A stretch of DNA of 64,000 nt from Tuberibacillus sp. Marseille-P3662 (GTDB lineage Bacteria; Bacillota; Bacilli; Bacillales; Sporolactobacillaceae): the NCBI RefSeq assembly GCF_900178005.1, contig NZ_FXBS01000006.1:806001-870000 (forward strand), read 5' to 3'. Under the pieces are notes generated by a model. That model was not told the DNA's origin. It saw nothing but the letters and a program-made list of their open reading frames with translations, and made no database searches. A program made the translations under genes and the position numbers. Of this stretch, positions 42,250 through 51,146 are shown in pieces. Position 1 is the first letter of the stretch; each line of letters begins with the position of its first letter.

Positions 42250-43331
42250 TTCGTATTGTTATCATTATCCTGACATGTTTGATGTTATCTGGCTGTGTCC
42301 AACAGAGAATTCTCGACCAAGTTCAATCCGTTCACAGTGTGGCTTTTGACTATGTCGATGATGACAGCGTTAAGGGAACGCTCACAATGCCAAAATTCAA
42401 CCCAGACAAAACCGTTGATATATCTGTATTTCAAAAAGTAAGTCCATCGAACGAATCGTTTAGATTAAGTGCCAATAGCGCTTCACCCAAAGCCATTACA
42501 AGTGGCCAAGCCCGGGTGGCATTATTTGGACAAGAACTTGCAGAAAATGGTGTTGTTCATACAATTAATACTTTATACAGGGATCCAAGTGTGGGGACAA
42601 GACTCTATTTAGCCGTAACGGAAGGTAAAGCGGGTAAGTTCCTGGAAAAAAGTTACCCATTAGCAGATTCACCATCGTTATATATTTCTGATCTTATTAA
42701 ACAGAATATTAATGGGGATAATCTGCCGAGAACCGATCTGCATTATTTTGTGAATCAGTATTACGATCCTTTTCAAGATCCATTTTTACCCCTGCTTAAA
42801 TTAAGTGAAGATAAAGTTAATGTTGTAGGTCTAGCGATATTTGATGGGTATAAATATGTCGGGAAAATCAATATGCATCAGGCCTATGTTTTCAAGTCAA
42901 TGCTTCATGATTCCGATTCTGGGAAATATCCGATCAAATTTGGTGATTATAGCCGTCCTAATACAGCTGTTGTCGAAACCTTGGAATCTAAACGAAAGCG
43001 GAAGGTTAAGATGACATCAGGCACTCCCGTTTTCGATATTACTATCAAGATAAGAGGAAAAATTAATGAAAACATTAAGGATATTAACTTAAAGGATCCT
43101 AAGACAATAAAGAAAGTTGAAAAGGAAATGGAAGATTCGGTTAAGAAGAATGGATTAAACATGCTTAAAGTTCTTCAGGAAAAGCATGTGGATCCACTCG
43201 GCTTTGGAAGTGATCTTAAGCATCAGGTGAGAGGTATTGATAGTTCCGAGTGGCGTGATGAATTATATAGTCGTGCTCAGTTTAACATTCATGTAAAAGT
43301 TAATATTGTCCAAACAGGAATCACTGAATAA
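42246..43331 (+). CDS. Spore germination receptor subunit C (GerAC/GerKC lipoprotein)
   Basis: A 361-residue lipoprotein. The signal peptide MIRIVIIILTCLMLSGC ends in a lipobox (LSGC), which would be acylated by Lgt. The three-domain GerAC fold is suggested by the C-terminal VQEKHVDPLGFGSDLK-like region (QEKHVDPLGFGSDL) and DSSEWRDE. The frame is open upstream to 42021 within subunit B, but the ATG at 42246 with AAGGA and the lipobox set the start. Translationally coupled to subunit B. Confidence 0.92.
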   Translation: MIRIVIIILTCLMLSGCVQQRILDQVQSVHSVAFDYVDDDSVKGTLTMPKFNPDKTVDISVFQKVSPSNESFRLSANSASPKAITSGQARVALFGQELAENGVVHTINTLYRDPSVGTRLYLAVTEGKAGKFLEKSYPLADSPSLYISDLIKQNINGDNLPRTDLHYFVNQYYDPFQDPFLPLLKLSEDKVNVVGLAIFDGYKYVGKINMHQAYVFKSMLHDSDSGKYPIKFGDYSRPNTAVVETLESKRKRKVKMTSGTPVFDITIKIRGKINENIKDINLKDPKTIKKVEKEMEDSVKKNGLNMLKVLQEKHVDPLGFGSDLKHQVRGIDSSEWRDELYSRAQFNIHVKVNIVQTGITE

Positions 43332-43456
43332 CGGCTGTTCTGTATCGGGTTGATTTTAAGCAACATTGCCATATCATCAATAGACTTGTGCTTTTTTGTA
43401 AAGGTCATCGAGCCTGTCTCATATATATAATTAAAAAGCACTGAAAGGATCTTTTG

Positions 43457-44029
43457 ATGATAAAAAAAGCCACAGCAATCTTATTGGCAAGTATGATATT
43501 GGCGATGGGCATCGATGGTTTCATTGTTCCCTATCAACTTCTGGATGGCGGTATGATCGGCATTGGTTTAATTATTAAATATACATTTGGCTTTCGGCCT
43601 GGTTTGACGATTTTGTTCTTCAGCTTACCGATCTACATTTTTATTTTTTTCTATCGGCGTCGTTACTTTTATAATAGTTTACACGGTTTACTTATCTCAT
43701 CGTTTTTTATTGATTTGTTTGCGCCGTTACGAGGCCAGTTTCATTTGCCATTAATCATGAGCGCGATTCTAGGAGGTCTGTTAGTCGGTATTGGTATCGG
43801 TACCTTGCTTCGATTTGAAACAAGTACCGGTGGCCTTGATCTGCTGGCCTTATTTATTGCTGACAAATGGCCGTTAAATGTAGGGATTATTATACTTATA
43901 ATGGATGCGAGCATCTTAATAATCGGTTCGGAGACAGCAGGGATTAACCTAGCCTTTTCTACTGTGATTGTATGTTTAGCCGGATTAATGACAACGCTAT
44001 TAACAGTGAAATCAGATTCTCATTCTTAA
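43457..44029 (+). CDS. YitT/YczE-like membrane protein
   Basis: About 190 residues with five to six membrane spans. MILAMGIDGFIVPYQLLDGGMIGIGLIIKYTFGFRPGLTI and FETSTGGLDLLALFIAD match the membrane domain of YitT-type proteins (PF02588 style). The C-terminal cytoplasmic DUF2179 domain of full-length YitT is missing. Function is unknown. ATG at 43457 after AAAGGA. Confidence 0.75.
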   Translation: MIKKATAILLASMILAMGIDGFIVPYQLLDGGMIGIGLIIKYTFGFRPGLTILFFSLPIYIFIFFYRRRYFYNSLHGLLISSFFIDLFAPLRGQFHLPLIMSAILGGLLVGIGIGTLLRFETSTGGLDLLALFIADKWPLNVGIIILIMDASILIIGSETAGINLAFSTVIVCLAGLMTTLLTVKSDSHS

Positions 44030-44113
44030 TTCTATCAGATGAGTCATAATCACAAAGACTAGCTAATATATATGTCTTAATAGAATTCATAGCCAGAGTA
44101 TGAGAAAAGGAAG

Positions 44114-45274
44114 ATGCTCATGTTTCAACCGATAACCCCTCAACAAAATGCGCCGCTTCGAAAAATTTCCGGTTTATTTATAGCTTTTCTTGTCGGCATC
44201 TTTATCATTTGCGGGATTTTATCGTCACAAATGCTGAACAACGTCTTGTTTGTCGGAAAGATTAACCAAGCCTTAACCGAATTGAAAGCGGAGTTTATTG
44301 TTGATTGGATGAGTGCGGAGAATCCTTATTTAGCAGAAATATTACCTGCAAACTATCAAGAAAATAGCTTTTCGCAGCAAGCATTAACAGCCGTAACGAA
44401 TATTAATTTTCAAGATGAACGGAGCTTTCTTGGCAATGAATTACCTGGCTTCTCAATATTTGATACAAAAATTTTGGCAGCTGGCCAAGGGACCGATTAT
44501 ACCAATATTCCTGTTGAATCACCGCCACCGATGGAATATATTAAAGATCAGCGTAATCAAGCTGGAAATCAAGAACAGAATGATGAGAAGCAACCGCCCG
44601 TACAATCGGAAGATGTTCAGGGGGCGAAGGTCTTTATGTATCACACGCATTCTTATGAAGCGTATCTTCCTTTATTAGGGTTAAAAGGTGCTGATAGCGC
44701 CGCTAAAGCTTCATCTAATGACGCTAGTAAGAGTGTTTTACATGTGGGAAAAATGTTGAAAGACCAGTTGTCCCAAAAAGGGGTCAAAGCAGTTCATGAT
44801 CAAACTTATGTGCCACGCATATTGAAAGAACATAAAAATTGGGATTGGTATGATTCTTACCAAGCTTCAAGAACTGTTGTGAAGCCGGCGATTAATAGTA
44901 AAACGGACTATGACCTATTGATCGATATTCACCGGGATTCACAAAGAAAAAAAGAGACCACAGCAACGATTAATGGTGAAAAGTATGCTCGAGTATCATT
45001 CATATACGGTGAAGCCCATAATGGTTACCAGAAGAATCTTAGTGTTATGAAAAAGTTGAATAAACAGCTCAATGATCAATATCCGGGTTTGAGTCTCGGG
45101 GTTTTCGGAAAAGGAAAAACAGAAGGGAACGGGATCTATAATCAAGATTTAGGATCCAATGTAATTTTGATAGAAATTGGCGGTGTTGATAACACAGAAG
45201 CTGAACTCAATCGAACGGTTGAAGCTCTATCTAATGTGTTTAGTGAATATGTGAAACAGGCTGAACATATATAA
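44114..45274 (+). CDS. spoIIP: Stage II sporulation protein P
   Basis: A 386-residue membrane-anchored amidase/endopeptidase which, with SpoIID and SpoIIM, thins septal peptidoglycan during engulfment. One N-terminal membrane span (about 18-42) leads to the catalytic domain with KVFMYHTHSYEAYLP (zinc ligand H in HTH.E), DLLIDIHRDSQRK, and a final LGSNVILIEIGGVDNTEAE. These residues fit the amidase-3-like zinc site. The common partner gpr is not adjacent. SD AAAAGGAAG. Confidence 0.93.
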   Translation: MLMFQPITPQQNAPLRKISGLFIAFLVGIFIICGILSSQMLNNVLFVGKINQALTELKAEFIVDWMSAENPYLAEILPANYQENSFSQQALTAVTNINFQDERSFLGNELPGFSIFDTKILAAGQGTDYTNIPVESPPPMEYIKDQRNQAGNQEQNDEKQPPVQSEDVQGAKVFMYHTHSYEAYLPLLGLKGADSAAKASSNDASKSVLHVGKMLKDQLSQKGVKAVHDQTYVPRILKEHKNWDWYDSYQASRTVVKPAINSKTDYDLLIDIHRDSQRKKETTATINGEKYARVSFIYGEAHNGYQKNLSVMKKLNKQLNDQYPGLSLGVFGKGKTEGNGIYNQDLGSNVILIEIGGVDNTEAELNRTVEALSNVFSEYVKQAEHI

Positions 45275-45313
45275 TTGACGAATAGACACAGTTCGGATAC
45301 AATTTGTTCATAC

Positions 45314-45351
45314 AAAACAACCCCTGTCAATGAATGGCGGGGGTTTGTTTT
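45314..45351 (+). terminator. Intrinsic terminator after spoIIP
   Basis: AAAACAACCCC and GGGGGTTTGTTTT with a short internal loop; one-base bulge. Confidence 0.7.
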
Positions 45352-45378
45352 GAATTCTTGTCAGACGGAGTGACACCA

Positions 45379-45774
45379 ATGAAAATGTCGATCTGTATTG
45401 GCCTGTTTGGCATGGTAGGCGCATCAATGAGGTATGTTATCAGTCTTTGGTTGAATGTGTCAGCTTACGGTTTTCCTTATGGCACATTACTGGTCAACTT
45501 AACCGGTTGTGTCCTGCTCGGATGGTTAACCTCTTATATCAAAAAGCTTGATGTATCCGATTATATTAAAAATGGTGTCGGTACTGGTTTGCTTGGTTCA
45601 TATACCACTTTCTCAACGTTGAGTACTGAGACCGTGCAATTATTCTATGATTCGTGGCCATTAGCCTTTGTTTATATTCTTTTCAGTGCTCTAGGTGGTT
45701 TAATTGCGGCGTATATGGGTTACAAACTCGGCGAGCGCCATTATCGGAATCATAAAGAGGTGCAACATCAATGA
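45379..45774 (+). CDS. crcB1: Fluoride channel FluC/CrcB, copy 1
   Basis: 131 residues, four membrane spans. FGMVGASMRYVISLW, GTLLVNLTGCVLLG and GTGLLGSYTTFSTLSTETV are the CrcB pore motifs. Fluc channels are dual-topology dimers; Gram-positives often have two divergent subunits, as here. The ATG at 45379 follows GGAGTGAC; the frame open upstream passes through a terminator. Its stop overlaps the second copy (ATGA). Confidence 0.93.
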   Translation: MKMSICIGLFGMVGASMRYVISLWLNVSAYGFPYGTLLVNLTGCVLLGWLTSYIKKLDVSDYIKNGVGTGLLGSYTTFSTLSTETVQLFYDSWPLAFVYILFSALGGLIAAYMGYKLGERHYRNHKEVQHQ

Positions 45775-46133
45775 TGGGTTGGATAGGCCTTTGTATAGGA
45801 GCTTTTTTTGGTGCGATTGGACGATATTTATTAAGTCGTTGGAATAAAGGGAGAATGATTCCATTAGGCACACTAGCTGCTAATCTGATTGGGTCGCTTT
45901 TGCTTGGAATCGTTATTGCCTTGCCATTATCTATGGAAACTCGTTTAATGTTAGGCACAGGTTTCATGGGATCGTTAACGACTTTTTCGACGTTTAATGT
46001 GGAGAACATAGAAGGGATGTTAAAAAAACATTGGCGCCAAATGGTGCTTTATATGACACTCACTTTTTGTCTTGGCCTTATTCTGGCCTTCATTGGTATG
46101 AGGATTGGGCAATTTATGATTAGCATCTTTTGA
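45771..46133 (+). CDS. crcB2: Fluoride channel FluC/CrcB, copy 2
   Basis: 120 residues, four spans, with GAFFGAIGRYLLSRW, GTLAANLIGSLLLG and GTGFMGSLTTFSTFNVE. It probably forms a heterodimeric F- exporter with the overlapping first copy. I found no fluoride-riboswitch consensus upstream, unlike many bacterial crcB genes. Confidence 0.93.
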   Translation: MMGWIGLCIGAFFGAIGRYLLSRWNKGRMIPLGTLAANLIGSLLLGIVIALPLSMETRLMLGTGFMGSLTTFSTFNVENIEGMLKKHWRQMVLYMTLTFCLGLILAFIGMRIGQFMISIF

Positions 46134-46245
46134 CATCTTTCTGACAACTATGTTAACAATGGCTTTTATGATTCACGGTAGCAGGTAATCATGATATGGT
46201 ACAATTGATTAAGTGGGTTTTTGAGTCTTAGGAGGCACTACACCA

Positions 46246-46800
46246 ATGGATGAACAAAAGCGAAAAAAAATATACATGAGTAAAAATCGTCGGCTGGTGA
46301 TCCGAACGATTATACTTATCCTTTTGGTTGCGGCAATTAGCTATACAATCTATGAAATTTTCACCAATGAAGAGCCCGTTAAAGCCGATGATATGGCACG
46401 TGATTTTACGCTTAAAACGGCTGATGACGAGAAGCTCCAGTTGTCTGATTATCGGGGCAAAGGGGTGGTATTGAATTTCTGGGGAAGTTGGTGTGATCCT
46501 TGTAAACGGGAAATGCCGCACTTAAATGCTGCTTATCATAGCGATAAAGTGAATGATGTTGAAATTATTGCAGTCAATATTGAAGAATCTTCCTTAACCG
46601 TTAAACAATTTGTTGACCGTTACAAACTGGACTTTCCGGTTCTCATGGATCGGGATGGTATCGTAAAGGATGCTTATGGTATCAAACCAATACCAACGAC
46701 CTTTTTTATTAACCCTCAAGGTAAGGTCGTTAAAGTTAAGAAGGGAGAAATGACAAGTACTCAAGAAGTGTTAAATTATATGAAAGAGATTCAACCATAA
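46246..46800 (+). CDS. resA: ResA-like membrane thiol-disulfide oxidoreductase
   Basis: A 184-residue thioredoxin-fold protein with an N-terminal membrane anchor (about 17-38). The active site is WCDPCK in LNFWGSWCDPCKREMPHL, and cis-Pro is in IKPIPTTFFI. ResA reduces apocytochrome c cysteines outside the cell. It is the first gene of a trio with ccdA and a second thioredoxin-like gene; resBC are absent here. Confidence 0.85.
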   Translation: MDEQKRKKIYMSKNRRLVIRTIILILLVAAISYTIYEIFTNEEPVKADDMARDFTLKTADDEKLQLSDYRGKGVVLNFWGSWCDPCKREMPHLNAAYHSDKVNDVEIIAVNIEESSLTVKQFVDRYKLDFPVLMDRDGIVKDAYGIKPIPTTFFINPQGKVVKVKKGEMTSTQEVLNYMKEIQP

Positions 46801-46821
46801 TCGTTCCGGGAGGGTTTTAAA

Positions 46822-47526
46822 ATGGGTGTCAACGTCAATGCTTTTTTGGCATTTGGTGCGGGGTTACTATCATTTGTATCACCATGTACCTTACCCCTCT
46901 ATCCGGCCTTTTTGTCCTACATTACCGGTTTATCAGTTGATGAATTGAAACAAAAGGGCATTATTCAAAAGCGTGCTTTATTACATACATTGTTTTTTCT
47001 CATTGGGTTTTCAATTGTCTTTTCGGCTTTCGGATTTACGTCTACATTAATCGGACAGTTTTTATTTAAAAACATGGATATTTTTAGACATATTGGTGCT
47101 GTTCTCATCATAATCATGGGGTTGATGATTCTTGGCGTCTTTACTCCCCAGTTTCTGATGCAAGAGCGCCGGTTATCATTTAAGAATCGTCCAAGCGGTA
47201 TGATTGGTTCGGTATTGATTGGAATGGGGTTTGCAGCTGGATGGACCCCGTGTGCCGGTCCGATATTAGTAGCCGTATGGGGAATGGCAGCCACACATCC
47301 GAGTATGGCCTATTTTTATATGTTTCTATATGTGATCGGCTTTGCGATTCCTTTCTTTTTACTGGCATTCTTCATTGGAAAATTACAGTGGATTCAGCGA
47401 CGCTCACAAACATTTATGAAAGTCGGCGGAATCATCATGATAATCCTTGGTATCATGTTATTTTTTGATTGGTTAAGTTTAATAACGGTCTATTTAAGTA
47501 AGCTCACAGGTTTTCAAGGTTTGTAA
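46822..47526 (+). CDS. ccdA: Cytochrome c biogenesis/thiol-transfer protein CcdA
   Basis: A 234-residue DsbD-like membrane protein with six spans. The two redox cysteines lie in SFVSPCTLPLYPAFLSYI and GWTPCAGPILVAVW. CcdA carries electrons from cytoplasmic thioredoxin to extracytoplasmic ResA/StoA proteins, which fits its position between two such genes. SD GGGAGG. Confidence 0.95.
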   Translation: MGVNVNAFLAFGAGLLSFVSPCTLPLYPAFLSYITGLSVDELKQKGIIQKRALLHTLFFLIGFSIVFSAFGFTSTLIGQFLFKNMDIFRHIGAVLIIIMGLMILGVFTPQFLMQERRLSFKNRPSGMIGSVLIGMGFAAGWTPCAGPILVAVWGMAATHPSMAYFYMFLYVIGFAIPFFLLAFFIGKLQWIQRRSQTFMKVGGIIMIILGIMLFFDWLSLITVYLSKLTGFQGL

Positions 47527-47546
47527 AGTGAAGGTGTGATGATGGT

Positions 47547-48143
47547 TTGAATAAAAAATGGATTCTAATTTTTGTGGTAGCCGCAGCCGTCATTTTTATT
47601 ACAATTTACTTGAATCAGTATAATGATGCGTTGGGTTCCGATGATACCAATGCCGGTAAAGATGAATCATTGTCGACCCAAACGTCATCAAGTCAGCCTT
47701 CCAAAAAGGAAGCCGCACCACAGGTGACGCATCCCGCGCCCTCGTTTCATCTGGAAACAGTTGATGGAGCAAAGTCGTACAGTTTAGAGGATGCCAAGGG
47801 CAAACCCTTGATTCTCAATTTTTGGGCATCATGGTGTGGACCTTGCCAAGACGAAGCTTCAGGCTTTCAAGGGTTGTATCAGAAATATAAAGATGATGTA
47901 CAGATTTACGGCATTAATCTAACTCAAAAAGATAACGTCAAGGCCGCCAAACAATTTATGAAAACCTATGATTTATCGTTTCCCGTATTAATGGATAAGA
48001 AGGGAAAAGTGTCGGAAAAGTATTGGATCAGACCCATTCCAACAACGTTTTTTATTGATGCTGATGGCACCATTGTTTATGTCCATAAAGGTTATTTAAA
48101 GGAACAAAAGCTGGAAAGGCTGATTCAGCAGTTAATTGGATAA
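47547..48143 (+). CDS. TlpA/StoA-like membrane thioredoxin
   Basis: 198 residues. A single N-terminal membrane anchor, a Ser/Asp-rich linker (about 28-60), then a thioredoxin fold with WCGPCQ in LNFWASWCGPCQDEASGF and the cis-Pro IRPIPTTFFI. It starts with TTG at 47547; nearby ATGs run directly into a stop. It is likely a second client of CcdA, either for cytochrome c or, like StoA, for spore cortex synthesis; the sequence alone does not decide. Confidence 0.82.
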   Translation: MNKKWILIFVVAAAVIFITIYLNQYNDALGSDDTNAGKDESLSTQTSSSQPSKKEAAPQVTHPAPSFHLETVDGAKSYSLEDAKGKPLILNFWASWCGPCQDEASGFQGLYQKYKDDVQIYGINLTQKDNVKAAKQFMKTYDLSFPVLMDKKGKVSEKYWIRPIPTTFFIDADGTIVYVHKGYLKEQKLERLIQQLIG

Positions 48144-48163
48144 AATAATAAAGCCCAAAAAAA

Positions 48164-48192
48164 CCCGTGAACAATTGTTCACGGGCCTTTTA
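48164..48192. terminator. Bidirectional terminator between tlpA-like gene and ltaS
   Basis: CCCGTGAACAATTGTTCACGGG is a perfect 22-nt palindrome with A7 to its left and a T-rich run to its right, so it serves both convergent genes. Confidence 0.88.
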
Positions 48193-50154
48193 TTAATGTT
48201 TGTTATCAGCTTTCTGCTTCTTACTATTACTATTGTTGGCTGCGTTATCTTCGTCATTAAAACGGAGAAGATCACCGAAAATGACGTTATCTGAGAGATT
48301 TAACTCATGTCGAGCTTCCTTGATGAACGGTTGACAAGACTTAATATCAACTTTTTTGCCTTTAAGTTTCTCGCCATCCTGTTTTTCATAACAAATCTCA
48401 TGCTTGGCAGAATAGACATATTGGTCAGTCGCAAAACTTCCATCACGGAAAATCGTGAAATCCCTATGTTCAGGTGAGAATAGGGAAGAGCCAAACGCAA
48501 TATCGTCTTCAGCCTTAACCCCTAATAAGTTAAGAATCGTACTTTTCAAGTCAATTTGACCGCCAACGGTATGCATGACCTTTGATTGTTTCCCGTCCAT
48601 TCCAGGAATATGAATAAAAAGCGGGACCTCTTGTAATTGTTGATGACGATATGGAGTAATTTCATCAACACCAAGAATTTTGGTCATGGCTTTATTATGA
48701 TTCTCTGAAATACCATAATGATCACCGTAAAGAATGATAATGGAGTCATCATATATTCCAGCGTCTTTTAATTTTTGGAAGAACTGTTTTAACGCTTCAT
48801 CTTGATACCGCGCTGTTTGAAAATAGCGATTCACGACACCATCATTCGTATTAGCTGGTTCAATCGATGCCTCTCCAGGATCCAGTGGAAACGGGAAGTG
48901 ATTAGACAGTGTAAGAAATTTAGAATAAAACGGTTGCTCAACATCCTTTAACATAGGTACAGCTTGTTTAACAAAAGGTTTATCCTTCAGACCATAGTTT
49001 AACGTATTATCTGGTTTCATGTTAAAATATTTTTCCGAATAAAACTTGTCATAACCCAAGGTTTGGTACATAATGTCGCGATTCCAAAAACTTGCATGGT
49101 TGCCGTGAAAAGAGACGGACTGATAACCCTGTTTATCTAAGATTTCCGGTGTAGCGTTGTATTCATTCGACGGATAGTTCATGAATACAGATCCGCCTGG
49201 TAACGGATATAATGAATTGTCAATTAGGAACTCAGCGTCGGATGTTTTACCTTGTCCCGTATTATGGTAAAAATTATCAAAATAGAATACTTTGTCCTTC
49301 AAATCATTTAGAAACGGTGTGACCTCTTTGCCGTTTAGCTTGTAATCAATTAAGAAGTTTTGTGTCGATTCCATTGATACTAAAATCACGTTCTTATTCT
49401 TAGCAGCACCAAAAAACTTGTCACTGGGTTGAACATCATGCGCCTTAACATAGTTCTTTACATTAACAACATCACTTGAATCCGCCAAGGCCTTTTGTGT
49501 CGATGCTTTGACATTCATGGCGATATCATAGACGTGATAATTATATAATCCAAGCAGTTTTACAAGTTTAGCGCGGTCGAAGGCGCGCGTTAGTAACTGT
49601 GATCTTTGACCTTCAGCAAGTGAAAGATTGACCATGAAAATCCCGATAGCTAAAGCAAAAATTGTCATTTGAACAGCAAACCGAGATTTTTTGGTTTGAC
49701 GTATTTTCATGAAAAAAGCTAAAGCAATGACTGCAAATACGTCCAGCCAAAACATGAAATCAAAGCCATGGATTAATGATCCTGTACTGTGGCCTAAATC
49801 ACCGGCGTTTTTCCACATAAAAATATCGGCAAACGTGAGAAAATCATTAAAAAAGCGGCCGTAGACAACGTTGGCGTATAGTAAGCCTGTCAACACGACT
49901 TGAATGACTATTATAGCAACGCGATGCCACACCCCTTTAAAAAATAAGCTGAATCCGAAAAAGAAGAGAGCCGAACTCAGAGGCGAAATAAACAAGATAA
50001 ATGCCTGCATGCTATTTTCAATGTTTAAATCAAGAACCCAGTTAAATACGATATAAGATTTCAACCAAAATAAGAGAATGGCTATCATGAAAAAATTATA
50101 CTTATTTAACCCTTTGAGTCCATTTTTGAAACCATTTTTTATTTTATCCATCAT
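48193..50154 (-). CDS. ltaS: Lipoteichoic acid synthase, LtaS family
   Basis: About 653 residues. Five N-terminal membrane spans (about 1-220) precede an extracellular sulfatase-fold phosphoglycerol transferase. Catalytic threonine in GQGKTSDAEF; metal ligands in VSMESTQNF (E) and YGDHYG (D/H). It polymerises glycerol-phosphate from phosphatidylglycerol. An ATG at 50202 has no SD; the ATG pair at 50154/50151 follows AAGGAGG. Whether it is the main LtaS or a YfnI/YqgS-type paralogue cannot be decided here. Confidence 0.9.
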   Translation of the reverse strand: MMDKIKNGFKNGLKGLNKYNFFMIAILLFWLKSYIVFNWVLDLNIENSMQAFILFISPLSSALFFFGFSLFFKGVWHRVAIIVIQVVLTGLLYANVVYGRFFNDFLTFADIFMWKNAGDLGHSTGSLIHGFDFMFWLDVFAVIALAFFMKIRQTKKSRFAVQMTIFALAIGIFMVNLSLAEGQRSQLLTRAFDRAKLVKLLGLYNYHVYDIAMNVKASTQKALADSSDVVNVKNYVKAHDVQPSDKFFGAAKNKNVILVSMESTQNFLIDYKLNGKEVTPFLNDLKDKVFYFDNFYHNTGQGKTSDAEFLIDNSLYPLPGGSVFMNYPSNEYNATPEILDKQGYQSVSFHGNHASFWNRDIMYQTLGYDKFYSEKYFNMKPDNTLNYGLKDKPFVKQAVPMLKDVEQPFYSKFLTLSNHFPFPLDPGEASIEPANTNDGVVNRYFQTARYQDEALKQFFQKLKDAGIYDDSIIILYGDHYGISENHNKAMTKILGVDEITPYRHQQLQEVPLFIHIPGMDGKQSKVMHTVGGQIDLKSTILNLLGVKAEDDIAFGSSLFSPEHRDFTIFRDGSFATDQYVYSAKHEICYEKQDGEKLKGKKVDIKSCQPFIKEARHELNLSDNVIFGDLLRFNDEDNAANNSNSKKQKADNKH

Positions 50155-50532
50155 AATGCCGGTTTCCTCCTTGTCTTTCAAGGTCGACACATTTTCAACC
50201 ATATGACTTATAATATGCCTTCATGAATTTCTTGTAAAGATATTTTTTTAAATAAATATTGGCAATGTCCCTCTAGAGCTTCATTTAGATTCTCCAAGCT
50301 TCATTTGATTAAAATTTATACAAACATTATAAATTGAATGGAGAATGTAATGTGTTGTAACCTTGTCCCTTATTGTATGTGTTATTAGTTGTTACGACAA
50401 TGGGGTATTAAGACCTATTTTTTGTAATAATTAAAAGGAGATTCATGATTGTATACATTTATTCGTGATTTAGGATTAATGTGTGTATGTTATATCTATT
50501 ATGAGGCGTAATTATAATCAATGTTCAAGGAT
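50155..50532. other. Noncoding AT-rich intergenic region
   Basis: Divergent region between ltaS and mug. AGCTTCATTT occurs twice, 20 bp apart (50277, 50297). AAAAGGAG at about 50440 precedes only a seven-codon frame. No RNA structure or convincing promoter was seen; the upstream control of ltaS probably lies here. Confidence 0.4.
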
Positions 50533-50619
50533 TACTTCCTCGCTTTGTTAAGTAACGACCATATTATTTTAGTCGACACTAACCCATCTTTGTATGGTGC
50601 GAGGTAAAAATAAGAGGAG
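50533..50619 (+). repeat. SD-carrying interspersed repeat, diverged copy D
   Basis: ACTTCCTCGCTTTGTTAAGT and ACCATATTATTTTAG align with the 5' half of copies A-C (about 31 of 38 positions by eye). The 3' half is rearranged but keeps GTCGAC and ends GTAAAAATAAGAGGAG, which forms the mug SD. CCTCGC near the start pairs with GCGAGG near the end, so the hairpin is retained with other bases. Confidence 0.6.
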
Positions 50620-50624
50620 TGTTG

Positions 50625-51146
50625 ATGTTGAAATCGCTTGAAGATCATGTTGAAGCTGGTTTAAACCTATTATTTGTCGGCTTTAATCCGTCCCTAAAGT
50701 CTGGTGAAACGGGTCATCACTATGCGAATCCGAATAATCGATTCTGGTCGATACTATATCGATCTGGTTTGACTGAGCGAAAACTAAAACCAGAGGAGGA
50801 CGCTCATGTCTTAAAATATCATTATGGTTTAACGAATATCGTTGATCGTCCGACCAAAGGGGCAGAAGGGATTTCTAACGACGAATATAAGAAAGGCGCG
50901 GAAAGATTGAAGAGAAAGATTGAAACCTTGCACCCTGCCATTGTTTGCTACGTCGGTAAAGGGGTTTATCAAGCCTTCAGCGGTCGACGAAAAGTGTTAT
51001 GGGGGGAGCAAGAAACTTCGATGATACCAGGGACAATCGATTTTGTTGCTCCCTCCTCCAGCGGGCTTGTCAGAATGAAATTAGATGAAATTGTGGCGAT
51101 TTATCAAAAATTATTACCATTATTAGAAGGAAACAGAACGCATTAA
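50625..51146 (+). CDS. mug: G/U mismatch-specific DNA glycosylase (Mug/TDG family)
   Basis: About 173 residues. Motif A is LLFVGFNPSLKSGETGHHYANPNNRFWSIL, with the catalytic asparagine of the family in GFNPS. LTNIVDRPTKGA and a C-terminal PSSSGLVRM complete the uracil-DNA glycosylase fold. Starts at 50619/50622 overlap the SD; the ATG at 50625 is best. Its stop overlaps that of the convergent flavoprotein gene. Confidence 0.9.
   Translation: MLKSLEDHVEAGLNLLFVGFNPSLKSGETGHHYANPNNRFWSILYRSGLTERKLKPEEDAHVLKYHYGLTNIVDRPTKGAEGISNDEYKKGAERLKRKIETLHPAIVCYVGKGVYQAFSGRRKVLWGEQETSMIPGTIDFVAPSSSGLVRMKLDEIVAIYQKLLPLLEGNRTH

Noticed and set aside
45275-45378. Fluoride riboswitch before crcB1-crcB2
   Set aside because: The conserved fluoride-aptamer sequence was not found; the stem-loop there is the spoIIP terminator.
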